Positions 48,422-59,206 of a DNA stretch of 64,000 nt are shown piece after piece. Under the pieces are notes generated by a model. The model did no database searches. It was not told the origin of the DNA and saw only the letters and a program-made list of their open reading frames with translations. Source of the stretch: Dipteronia dyeriana (taxonomy: Eukaryota > Streptophyta > Magnoliopsida > Sapindales > Sapindaceae); NCBI GenBank assembly GCA_032871835.1, contig CM065299.1, positions 1,487,501 through 1,551,500 on the forward strand, read 5' to 3'. Each line of letters starts with the position of its first letter. Position 1 is the stretch's first letter. The position numbers and the translations under genes are program-made.

Positions 48422-50900
48422 TGTAGGGAAAAATGGTTTAGAAACACAGCGGAAGAGTGAGAAAAAACGAGATTAGGATTTGCATATAAATAATTTTTTT
48501 TTCCCTTTTATGCAACGAGAACCTTAACCCTAGATTAATTGATGTATATAAAAGTATCGTACCTTTTTCGCGTGACGATTAAACAAGCGTCGAATTAATT
48601 CCGTAAGATCTTCTAATCCAATCACGAACGTGAATCACCTGGGAGTGTGGGCTCCCTTTCTTTAAATTGTATTCCTGAGGATGGAGACAAAGCAAATATC
48701 TTTTCTTTGTTAGTTACAAATATCCTCCAAGAGAAAAAATCCAAGAACGCCAGGTCACTTGTGAATTATCAATCAATTTGATTGTAACTCGCGTGAACCT
48801 TGATTCGATGTTGTACACAAAACCCTTTTGATGTAAAGGATATTAGTATACTATCGAATACAAAAACATTCCCCTTTTTTCTCTACTTGGTCGAATTCAC
48901 ACGCTATTGCTTAGAGAAGATTGAATTTTGTCTAGAGTAAAATCAAATTTTTCTCCTCCAAAATTCTATGATAGCCGAATTCTTCACTAAGAAAAATATG
49001 ACTTGGCCGAAATTCCTCTCTAATGCCTTAGGGCTGGTCGAATTCATCATCCACATATATATAGGTTCATAAATCCTTTCCTAAGAAGGATTCACTTGGT
49101 TGGTAAGAATCTTTTCCTTATGTGGATTTATTTGGTAGTTAGAATCCTTATCTAAAAAGAAATCTATCATATCCTATATAATACATGTGGTGACCGAATT
49201 TCCCCTTTTTTATGTAGATTATGAGAGTTTAATCTTTCCTAATAAAGATTACTTGATGAACAAGAATCCTATCCTTAGGTAGATTAACTTGGTGGTTATG
49301 AATTCTTTTCAAATAAGAATTCTACCACTAAGTAGTTTTACTTGGTGACCAAGAATCCTTTTCCAAAAAGAATTCTTTCCTACACCAAGACTCCTAATCC
49401 AACTCAATAGTGTGTTTGTAACCATATTAAAGAAATTCTAATTTGATTAGATAAATAACTTCTTTTATTTATCTACTTATCAAATATAGTCTTTAACATT
49501 AACTATACTACCAACAATAGTATAGTTTTAGGAGACCATCTCCTAATAGGAAAAGATTTTGAATTTTAATTAAATAATTAATTAATCAACAAATTAATTA
49601 ATTTCCATTTAATTAAATAATAATAAAATAAAAATAATATATTTAAGCTATTCACCATAGCCATTGCCGTCCATACCTAGTATAAAGGCTATATATTATT
49701 TTTCTTATTTTATTAAATCCATTGGACCTTAATAAAAAGTCCACATGTGAACTATACCTATTCTTACAAAAACAAACAAGTTCACATGCCTTATTACAAT
49801 TCTAGATGGACCCCTAAATTGGTCCGGTAGAATATATCAAGTGATCCATGCAAGTTAGTGTGGATCGGGGATCTTGGCGGGCTATCTAAATTTAAGCTCC
49901 AATAGACACAACCTAATCACAATCAACAAATGATTTACTTAGGTCCAATCTATTTAATTTTAGTTCATTCCACTAAAGAGCTAAAATTGAAATCTTAAAT
50001 AAAGATAGAATAAGTTGATGTTACTCATTCGTACCCTAGGCAACCTTATTGGAGAAAATGTATCACCATGAAGAATACAAGTAATCGCCAAGCGCTCATA
50101 GACCGCCTATAGCTCTCCAAGTTACCATATTTACTCATATGACCACATTTTGAACTTGGATATTTTGACTTGTCCAGAAGCCATTTTTCGATAGACACTA
50201 TTGAAAACTTAACGTTAAGATTTAATATCCAATACCTCAAAACATCCATATGATGGTATTCTACTCTCATTCAATAAATGGAGCCACGATGTCCATATCT
50301 ATAAATGAAGTCCTCCATCGATTAACAAATGAATACCACCAAACTATCGAGGATAGACTATGCTAAATAATCTTACTCATTGATAGCTCAAATGATAACA
50401 CTTGCAACCATAAGTCCATCATTTATCTCAGGATTGAGATAGACTCTCCGATTGTCTTTAAATGAAAACTTTTATCTATTGACGGTTCTAGATAAAGTAT
50501 TTCATTTTGATCCTATTCAATGCACCCAGTACACTAGATTCTTTTGTCCAAAGATACCACACTTTGATGATTTTAGACTCATCATAACACATTTGATCCC
50601 ACTCAAATACATTCAAAAGAATCTACAACTTTGACAAGATAAAGGCACCCAACATTCTATCTTAAGTTGTGAATATTATTCAAGACTAACTAAAGAATTG
50701 TGTCTACCTCATACATATCTAGATGTATGAACAATTCTTATTTTCTCATAGTCTTTTGACCTTATGATTATTTACTTTTGACAATTATAATAATTAAACT
50801 ATAAATACTATAAGATTTGTTAAACTAGAAATCACTTTATTCATATGAAAAGATTGTTAATTACAATATTACACTCTTGCTATCGAGCATAATCCTAACA
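48422..50900 (-). repeat. 5' LTR of the long copia element (2479 bp)
   Basis: It is intact, begins TGTAGGG and ends CCTAACA on the plus strand, and is followed by the target duplication CGTGA. It serves as the uninterrupted reference that shows where the gypsy element entered the other LTR. Confidence 0.92.
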
Positions 50901-50905
50901 CGTGA

Positions 50906-52319
50906 GTAAATATATCGTTATCTTGTTATATGTTTTATTAAATTTGGATTTATCATATCTTCTTGAACTTCACATATGGGATCTCTAAAAGATTCAATAG
51001 AAAATCTTAACAGTTAAAACTATAACTATCTATTGTGTGACATAATTTCATTTACATTTGTATTGTATTGTTTGTAATATTGTTAGCATTTTTATAATCT
51101 TAAGAGATAATACTAGTGGAGAGTCCTTGAACTCAACCATTTAAAAACATCTAATATAAGTTATTTTTTGAAAAATTAAATGAATGGTAGTGTTAACTTG
51201 TATTCTAAGAGCACATGTTAAAACATATTATAAAATGAAAAATACACACTGTATTTATTGTCCATAATCACAATATAAATGTAAAAACAAAACAATAAAT
51301 GCACTTTGACTTTCCTTTTATAATGTTTTATCTTGTGCCATAAAGACGCAAGTTAACACTACTCTTAAATGAAGAATTTTTATCACACATCAAAAACATT
51401 TAATTTGGTTCAAATTAGGGTGTTGGGAATTTTAGACATTAAAGCATCTCCAACACAAATATATATTTTTGGGTTTTTAATTAGTGACACATCAATATAT
51501 ATATTGAATAATGATTTAATTTGTCAATTTTTTTTTAAGAAATGCAATTTCTCATCTCCAATTCAATGATATAAAATCAAATATATATCAATTTTTAACC
51601 AATCATCTTAAAACATTTATTTTACTCTCTCTCTTTTATTTTAAATCAAATATGTATATATTTTTAACCAATAATTTATCTCATATTTTTTTTATATATA
51701 ATTAAATGAGATGTAATATTATTGGTGAGAAAAATTTAGAAATCCTAATCAACATTTCTAAAAGAGTTTCTAAAATAAAAAGCCCAACTCCGTATTCTCT
51801 AAAAAAAAGTTTTATACATCACCTCCATAATCAAGTTAGATAATTGTATTGGAAAAGTTTTTTCCACCTTATTATCTAACTATCCTATATAACATTTAAT
51901 TTTTTCCAAATACATAATAGCATTGAAGATGCTCTCGGTTAACATTCGGAGACTGTTATGTTCTTAGCTCTCACACTTCAAAAAGACCCGACTATAAATA
52001 TATATTTAATCTTGTTGAATTAACAATTAATGGTATAGAATCAATACGCAGATCGAGAAGATCCAGTGGTGAACAACGCCTTGTTTCAAACTAGTAAATC
52101 CATCAACATTTTCAGTTATGAAAAATGTGTGATATATAGTTCTTTGGTATGGTTCTTAAAAATGATGGTTTTAAAAATGCTTTTAGTAGTGTTCATTAAA
52201 AATAGTTGTTTAGAGGAAAAAGTTACCCCTTAAACACTAATACAAATAGAAAGAGTCTCGTGTTGAACAACTATAAAAACTTCCTTATATATAACATCAA
52301 GAAATTCAAATAATTTTCA
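50906..52319. other. AT-rich intergenic region
   Basis: No gene is seen. It contains the MITE candidate at 51443-51933 and otherwise featureless AT-rich sequence. Confidence 0.5.
51443..51933. mobile_element. MITE candidate (AGCATCTCCAA ends)
   Basis: The left end AGCATCTCCAAC and the reverse complement of the right end AGCATCTTCAATG form a short imperfect inverted repeat of the kind seen in many plant MITEs. The interior is AT-rich with no coding capacity. A target duplication is not clear, so class is uncertain. Confidence 0.5.
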
Positions 52320-52450
52320 CAAATTCATCAAGCTTTTTCGCTCTCTGGATGGACCAGAGAAACAATGTAAAGAAAACACCAGCACAAATGAAAGATCCAT
52401 TGGCAATGGCTTGACAAACTTAGCTAACAAGTAAAGTGACACGAAGATTT

Positions 52451-52825
52451 TGTTGACAAATTGGCTCAACTTCCACCTTCTATCTACCATAACCTACATT
52501 GTTGACATTGTGGAAACCAAACCACCGGCCACATTCATGGCAACCATTAACCACCATGTTGAAAATGGGGAGAGTTGCCTCTGCCTTTCCCCTATAAATA
52601 AGACCCTCAGCAAAGCAAGAGATGGCAAGCAGCAAGAAGCAATTCCGTATTCTGTGCTTCCAGAGAGAGTTCTTGGGAGTTGAGAAAAACTCTGTTTTTG
52701 TATCATTTCTGAAATAATATAGTTTGCTGTCTCCCGTGGACGTAGGCAATTGCCGAACCACGTAAATATCTGTGTTGTTGTGTTGAGTGCACTTTTCCGT
52801 TTAATTTCTTGCCATTTCCGCAACA
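52451..52825 (+). repeat. 5' LTR of the Tork-like copia element
   Basis: It is 375 bp, starts TGTTGACAAA and ends GCAACA, and contains a CTATAAATAAG box near 52592. It is paired with 57706-58080. Confidence 0.93.
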
Positions 52826-52828
52826 TAT

Positions 52829-52840
52829 TAGTATCAGAGC
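52829..52840 (+). promoter_or_regulatory. Primer binding site of the Tork-like element
   Basis: TAGTATCAGAGC, one base off the initiator Met complement TGGTATCAGAGC, lies three bases after the LTR. Confidence 0.8.
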
Positions 52841-53562
52841 TTTGGTTTTATGTAAAGTGCAGAAATTTTGAAGTGCTCGAATCGCTGTTCGAAGGATGCC
52901 ATTATGTTCGTCTCGGAAATACGATTCCAACGCCGGTGACCGCATCTAAAACGGAGCTCTAACGAACTATCTAGCTTCGGTCAAAAATCGGTCAACATTG
53001 GAAAATTTTCCAGAATTTTTTATGCAAATTTTTCAAGGAAGAAGACGACACTGTAGCAGCCACGTCATCTGCCACATAGTCGCATAGTCATCCGCCACGT
53101 CATCGACAACAGCCACACCAGCTACAGTCATCCGCCACATCAACACCGTCATCCGCCACATCAGCAGAAATATCCACCAGATCGGGCCACGTCAGCAACG
53201 AACAGGCGCCACGTCACCTCAGACAGGGCTGGTCAGCAGCCACGTCGTCGCCAGTCATCCGCCACGTCAGCAACCATCCACGTCAGCAACCGTCATCAGT
53301 CAGAATATTCCGTTTCCAACAGAGAATATTCCGTTTCCGTCAGATTATTCCGTCATCCTAACGGAATATTCCTGAGTCAACTCGGTCCAGAAGTGTTTTT
53401 TGCCCAACTCAGTGCAATTTTCACCCGTTTTTGACCGAGTCGGACCTATATCCAACTATTTCGATCGTTCCGAACGCAACCGTGCCATCACTTTCGGCTA
53501 ATTCCGCTTGTAAGTACTGTTTGTGACTTATTCAAGCTTTATAAACTCTTTTTCCGGGCACG

Positions 53563-56500
53563 ATGGGTGATCCAGAAGTTGGAGAAAACTTGGAACAATC
53601 AGTTGACTGACCCTCAGACCTCGACATCAACCAGTAGTTCTTGGCAAAGGAGCTCGATATCTAATGTAAAGTTTGATATTGAGAAGTTTGACAGCACAAA
53701 CAACTTCAGCATGTGGCAATGCGAAGTTATGGATTTGTTATTCCGGGAAGGATCAGATATTGCTTTAAGTTCCAAACCCAAGGCTATTTCCGATGAAGAT
53801 TGGAAATATGTAAATCGTCAAGCCTGTGGAACAATTCGGTTGTGTCTAGCCAAGGACCAGAAGTACTTTGTCATGAAGGAGACTATAGCATCAAGTCTCT
53901 GGAAAAAGCTGGAGGACAAGTACATGACAAAAAGCATAGAGAACCGACTCTACCTGAAGAAGAAGCTTTTTCGATTCCAATACAAGAAAGGTATTTCTAT
54001 GATTGAGCATTTGGATAATAACAATAAAATTCTCGCTGATTTACAAAATTTAGATGTTGAAATTAGCGATGAGGATAAAGCACTACTGTTGTTAAATTCC
54101 CTGCCTGATACCTATGAACACTCAACCACAACTCTGTTATATGGAAAGGATGAGGTTAAATTCATAGACATTTCTAATGCTCTGGTGAATAATGAGTATC
54201 GGAAGAAGGATCAGCTTGATCACAGAGACTCAACATCAGAAGCGCTGACTGTTTCCCGAGGCAGGACAGACAACAGAAGATCTGGAATACCCAGTGAGCG
54301 TGGTAAATCTCGCTCAAAATCAAGAGAAGCATCTCGCTCAAAGCCAAGAGGAGAATCATCATTCAGACGTCCTGCGAAGGACGAGTGTGCCTATTGTCAT
54401 CAGAAAGGGCACTGGAAGAAAGATTGTCCAAACAAGGACAAATCTAATGTGAATGTTGCAGAAAAAGCTGATGATGGAGAGGATTCAGCTTTTACAGTTT
54501 CATCATCAAACAACCATTCTAATAAATGGATTCTAGATTCCGATTATTCCTATCATATGTGTCCCAACAGGCACTGGTTCTCAAGCTTCCAGGAGCTTGA
54601 CGGGGGAGTTGTGCTTATGGGAAACGATAATACCTATCGGACGAAAGGGATAGAAATTATTCATTTGAAGATGCACGATGGTACAACTAGACGATTGACA
54701 GACGTCAGATATGTCCTTGATTTGAAGAAGAACCTCATTTCACTAGGGGTCTTAGACTCCAGCGGTTACAAGGTGACCATGGAAGGTGGAGTCCTTAAAG
54801 TTGTACGAGGTGCATTCTTGGCAATGAAAGGTACTCGACAGAGAAATCTATATTTCCTAGACGGGTACACAGTCATAGGGAGAGAAGCCGTCTCCAGCAG
54901 TTCCGACGATGAACCATCTGATACTTCCCGACTCTGGCATATGCGCTTAAGGCATGTCGGGGAGAAGACTTTACAAGGTTTGGTGAAGCAAGGTATTCTG
55001 AAAGGTGCCAAGACAGGTAAACTTGATTTCTGCGAGCAATGTGTCATGGGAAAGCAGACGAGAGTCAAGTTCGGTACCACCATTCATCGTACAAAAGCAA
55101 CACTGAATTACATTCACACTGATATTTGGGGGCCTTTCGAAAATGCTTCATTGGGAGGTAAACATTATTTTGTGACTTTTATTGATGATTTCTCCAGGTA
55201 TGTCTGGGTATATACCATGAAGCATAAAGATGAAGTTCTGGATATCTTTCTTCAATGGAAGAAGATGATTGAAACCCAGACAGGTAAAAAAATCAGAAGA
55301 CTCAGATCAGATAATGGCGGAGAATACAAATCAGATCTTTTCATAAAATACTGTCAGGATGAAGGGATAATCAGACATTTTACAGTTCCTGGTATGCCAC
55401 AGCAAAACAGCGTTGCAGAATGGATGAACCGTACTTTGGTGGAGAAAGTTCGATGTATGCTTTCTCAATCTGGCCTTAGTAAGGCATTCTGGGCAGAGGC
55501 TTTGATGTATGCCTCTCATATTGTCAACAGACTACCCGCTTCTGCACTTGATAGGAAAACTCCCAAGGAGGTATGGTCCAAACAACCTGTTTCTGATTAC
55601 GATCGGTTATATATATTTGGATGTCCATCATACTTTCATGTTACTGAATCCAAACTGGATCCTCGAGCCAAGAAAGCTATTTTTGTGGGCTTTAGTGAAG
55701 GAGTTAAGGGATTCAGACTATGGAATTCCGAGTCAAAGAAGATCATTGTGAGTCCAGATGTTACCTTTGACTAATCAGCAATGCTGAAACAGACACCTCG
55801 AGACACGGAGAATGAGAATCCAAATTATCTACGACAGGTGGAGTTTGAGACTCCCAAGAATTCAGAAAAGGCTTCTCCGATAGTCGATCATTCTGATGAT
55901 GATCTTGATAGCCAGAACGAGATATCAGTTGAGGTAGAGGATACAACACCACTATCTGAGATCAGACAACAACCTGAATCTATTGCCACTAACAGACCGA
56001 AAAGAGATATTCGGAGGCCTGCTCGTTACACAGACATGGTGGTATACGCTCTTCCAGTGACTGATGATGAAGTCTAGTACATATACAGAGAAGCTATGGA
56101 CTGTACGGACAATGTCAAGTGGAAGATGGCAATGAATGAGGAGATGAAATCACTTCACCAGAATAAAACTTGGAAATTGACACAACTTCCAAAGGGAAAA
56201 AGAGCTATAGGGTGTAAATGGGTCTATGCCAAGAAAGAAGGTGCTTCTGGCAAAGACAACATCAGATACAAAGCCAGATTGGTAGCGAAAGAATACACAC
56301 AGAAAGAAGGAATAGACTACAATGAGGTATTCTCACCAGTTGTCAAGCATTCGTCTATTCGGATCCTATTGGCTTTGGTTGCACAATTTGATCTTGAGTT
56401 AGCTCAACTCGACGTGAAGACTGCATTTCTCCATGGTACTTTGAACGAAGAAATTTATATGTCTCAGCCAGAAGGGTTCAAAGTTCCAGGACGTGAGAAT

Positions 56501-57655
56501 TGGGCTTGCAAGCTAAACAAGTCCCTGTACGGTTTGAAGCAGTCACCGCGACAGTGGTACAAGCGGTTTGATAGCTTCATGATGACTCAGAAGTATACAC
56601 GCAGTCATTTTGATCACTGTGTATACTTTCGCAAACTCCAAGATGGTACATTTGTCTATTTGCCCTTATATGTGGATGATATGCTGATAGCATCTAAGAG
56701 CAAGGTGGAGATCAACAGACTGAAGGCTCAATTGAGCTCAGAGTTCGACATGAAGGATCTTGGAGAGGCCAAGAAGATTCTTGGTATGGAGATCAAAAGG
56801 GACAGAGCAAAATGTACCATTTGTTTGACACAAACTCAGTATTTGAAGACTGTGCTTCAGAGGTTTGGCATTGATAACAAGTCTAAACCTGTAAGTACAC
56901 CATTGGCTCCACATTTCAAGCTGAGTGCACTGATGTCACCGACTACTGATGATGCAAAGAGGGAAATGTATCATGTTCCTTATACAAATGCAGTTGGTGC
57001 CTTGATGTATGCGATGGTGTGTACCAAACCCGACATTTCACATGCCGTAAGTATGGTGAGCCGTTACATGCACAATCCTGGTAAGGGCCACTGGCAAGCT
57101 GTGAAATGGATTCTACGGTATATCCAGAGTACTGTAGATATTGGTTTGAAGTTCGAGAGAGATCAGACGATTGACAAACATATCGTAGGATATGTTGATT
57201 CTGATTATGCTAGTGATTTGGATAAGCGTCGATCTACTACTGGTTATGTGTTCACTATGGCAGGAGGACCAGTAAGTTGGAGATCAACTTTACAGTCAAC
57301 AATGGCTTTGTCTACTACTGAGGCAGAGTATATGGCTGTAACAGAAGCTTTCAAAGAAGCCATTTGGTTTCGTGGTTTAATCAAGGATTTGGGCATTGTT
57401 CAGAAAAGTGTGGAGATTTTCTGTGACAGCCAGAGTGCCATTTGTTTGGCAAAGAACCAAGTCCATCATGTTCGCACCAAGCATATAGACGTACGTTACC
57501 ATTTTGTTCGGGAAATAGTAGATGAAGGAAACATTCTACTCTAGAAAATCGGAACTGCAGACAATCCTGCAGATATGTTAACAAAGGTGGTAACAGGGAT
57601 CAAGTTCCAACATTGCTTGGACTTGATCAATATCTCTCGAGCTCGTATCGTCTAA
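53563..57655 (+). pseudogene. Copia gag-pol polyprotein, broken by a frameshift and three stops
   Basis: The ATG at 53563 (MGDPEVGENLEQSVD) meets a stop after 15 codons; the long frame resumes +1 from about 53567, so a one-base shift broke the start. Gag runs to the knuckle CAYCHQKGHWKKDC (54390-54431). Protease has KWILDSDYSYHMC, where the usual Asp-Ser-Gly is DSD. Integrase has HTDIWGPF, FIDDFSRYVWVY, and RSDNGGEY with the NGGEY acidic context. RT has GCKWVYAKKEGASG, QLDVKTAFLHG and YVDDMLIA, and RNase H has YVDSDYASDLDKRRST and DSQSAICLAKN. In-frame stops are at 55772, 56075 and 57542; the final stop is at 57653. Confidence 0.9.
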
Positions 57656-57705
57656 GGGCTTAATGGAGGCAGCATTGATCGGTGGATTCTCACCAAGGTG
57701 GAGAT

Positions 57706-58080
57706 TGTGGACAAATTGACTCAACTTCCACCTTCTATCTACCACAACCTACATTGTTGACATTGTGGAAACCAAACCACCGGCCACATTCATGGCAACC
57801 ATTAACCACCATGTTGAAAATGGAGAGAGTTGTCTCTACCTTTTCCCAATAAATAAGACCCTCAGAAAAGCAAGAGATGGCAAGCAGCAAGAAGCAATTC
57901 AGTATTCTGTACTTCCAGAGAGAGTTCTTGGGAGTTGAGAAAAACTCTGTTTTTGTATCATTTCTGAAATAATATAGTTTGCTGCCTCCCGTGGACGCAT
58001 GCAATTGTCGAACCACGTAAATATCTGTGTTGTTGTGTTGAGTGCACTTTTCCGTTTAATTTCTTACCATTTCCGCAACA
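57706..58080 (+). repeat. 3' LTR of the Tork-like copia element
   Basis: It is 375 bp, starts TGTGGACAAA where the partner has TGTTG, and ends GCAACA. The purine tract lies just before it. Confidence 0.93.
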
Positions 58081-58433
58081 AATTTAGCAAGCTAGTTCTG
58101 AAAACTGTATATATACATGATTGCCATTTGTTACGTTGTTGCTTTCTGACTGCATGGTAGATGTGAAATTTTCCCATTTTGAATAAGAAAAATGGTACGA
58201 AGAAACCAACATCAGATGTATGTGTTTTCAGGAACTACTGAATACGAACACGAACACGATGTCTTAATTCTCATGCTTCAAGTTGTTGCACAAACTGTTC
58301 AATTCGTTGGACTCTGTATGGCATGGACATGGTATGAGTCCTAGCCTGAAAATAAAAATAATACAATATGCAGAGAGGTGATCTTAGTTGGTACTAATAG
58401 AAATGTAGTGGAAGAGAAAATATATATAGGCAA

Positions 58434-59037
58434 TAACATTTTAAAAAATCTCAATAAAAAAATGTAACTATGTCTTTGATAATTTTTTTTGAGATTTGTT
58501 TCAGATTAATTTTCGGATAGAATTTTTTGGTGTTATTTTGGATTTCATTTCGTATTGGATTTGTATTATGATTCGGACCAGATTCAGAAAAATTAGAGAC
58601 TAAAGTTACTAATATACCAATAATATTTGAATTGGTGAAGGACTTTAGTGAAGTTTTCCTCTAAAATAATAAAAATAAAACCATTAACAATCTAAGGCGG
58701 TGGAGAAAACACATTGCATTTCTAATAAAAGTAAAATCATTTTTTCCATTATTTACAATAGAATGTAAAAATCTCATTAAAAAAAATTGTAATTGTGTTT
58801 TTGAAATTTTAAAATTTTTAAAATTTGTTTTGGATTAATTTTTGGACAAAATATTTCATATTCGATTTCGTGTCGGATTTATATTATGATTCAGATTTGA
58901 TTTCATACTGGATTCGTATTATGATTCAGATCGGATTCAGAAAAATGAGGACTAATAATATTACTAGTATAATAAAAAACATTTAAATAGAGATATTTCA
59001 CTAAAAAAACAGGGAGTTTAGTGAAATTTCTCCTTAA

Positions 59038-59078
<41 letters not shown>

Positions 59079-59206
59079 TAACAATTAATGATCTACGGTG
59101 GTGGAGAAAACGCGTGGCGTTTCTCTTACGCAACACGTGTGTTTTATCTTCCATGAAAGTATTGGTGTGAACTGTAGCTATCTTGAGTCCATAATTCTTA
59201 AATTCG
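58434..59206. other. Intergenic region between the kinase fragment and gene B
   Basis: No gene is seen. Two stretches (58490-58590 and 58800-58945) share a degenerate phrase GGATT(C/T)GTATTATGATTC, also found at 23580-23625. An AAT repeat lies at 59038-59089. Confidence 0.6.
59038..59089. repeat. AAT trinucleotide microsatellite
   Basis: About fifteen AAT units with an interruption near the end lie just downstream of gene B. Confidence 0.9.

Larger units (their letters stand above)
29437..50900 (-). mobile_element. Ty1/copia element with 2.5-kb LTRs, split by a nested gypsy element
   Basis: The outer boundaries are TGTAGG at 29437 and CCTAACA at 50900, flanked by a perfect duplication CGTGA (29432-29436 and 50901-50905). 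The right (5') LTR is intact at 48422-50900. The left (3') LTR is split into 29437-31239 and 40258-40968. On the minus strand an initiator-Met primer site follows the right LTR, and a purine tract (AAGTGGGAGAT) precedes the left one at about 40969-40980. Coding remnants follow copia order: gag zinc knuckle, protease, integrase, reverse transcriptase, RNase H. The very long LTRs resemble the Angela type, but lineage is not certain. Pol carries several stops and frameshifts. Confidence 0.92.
52451..58080 (+). mobile_element. Ty1/copia element (Tork/Tnt1-like), 5.6 kb
   Basis: LTRs of 375 bp (52451-52825 and 57706-58080) begin TGTTGACAAA and TGTGGACAAA and end CCGCAACA. The flanks GATTT and AATTT differ at one of five bases. 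A primer site and a purine tract (AAGGTGGAGAT before 57706) are present. By eye the LTRs differ at about 16 of 375 positions, so the insertion is not recent. The gag, knuckle, integrase and RT sequence resembles the Tnt1/Tork type. Confidence 0.93.
52320..58433 (-). pseudogene. ABC1-kinase gene fragment (exons 15-17), split by a copia element
   Basis: Bases 52320-52450 match the fused exons 17 and 16 of gene B; 58081-58150 continues exon 16 and about 58240-58350 is exon 15. Intron sequence follows until similarity to gene B stops at about 58433. The copia element at 52451-58080 lies within exon 16. Exons 16 and 17 are joined without an intron, as in gene B. The C-terminal end would read KKLDEF, so it keeps the residues lost from gene B. 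It lies directly downstream of gene B, as expected for a partial tandem duplication. Confidence 0.85.

Noticed and set aside
52480..52826. Minus ORFs of 93 and 110 codons
   Set aside because: They lie in the copia LTR and recur in the other LTR at 57735-58016.
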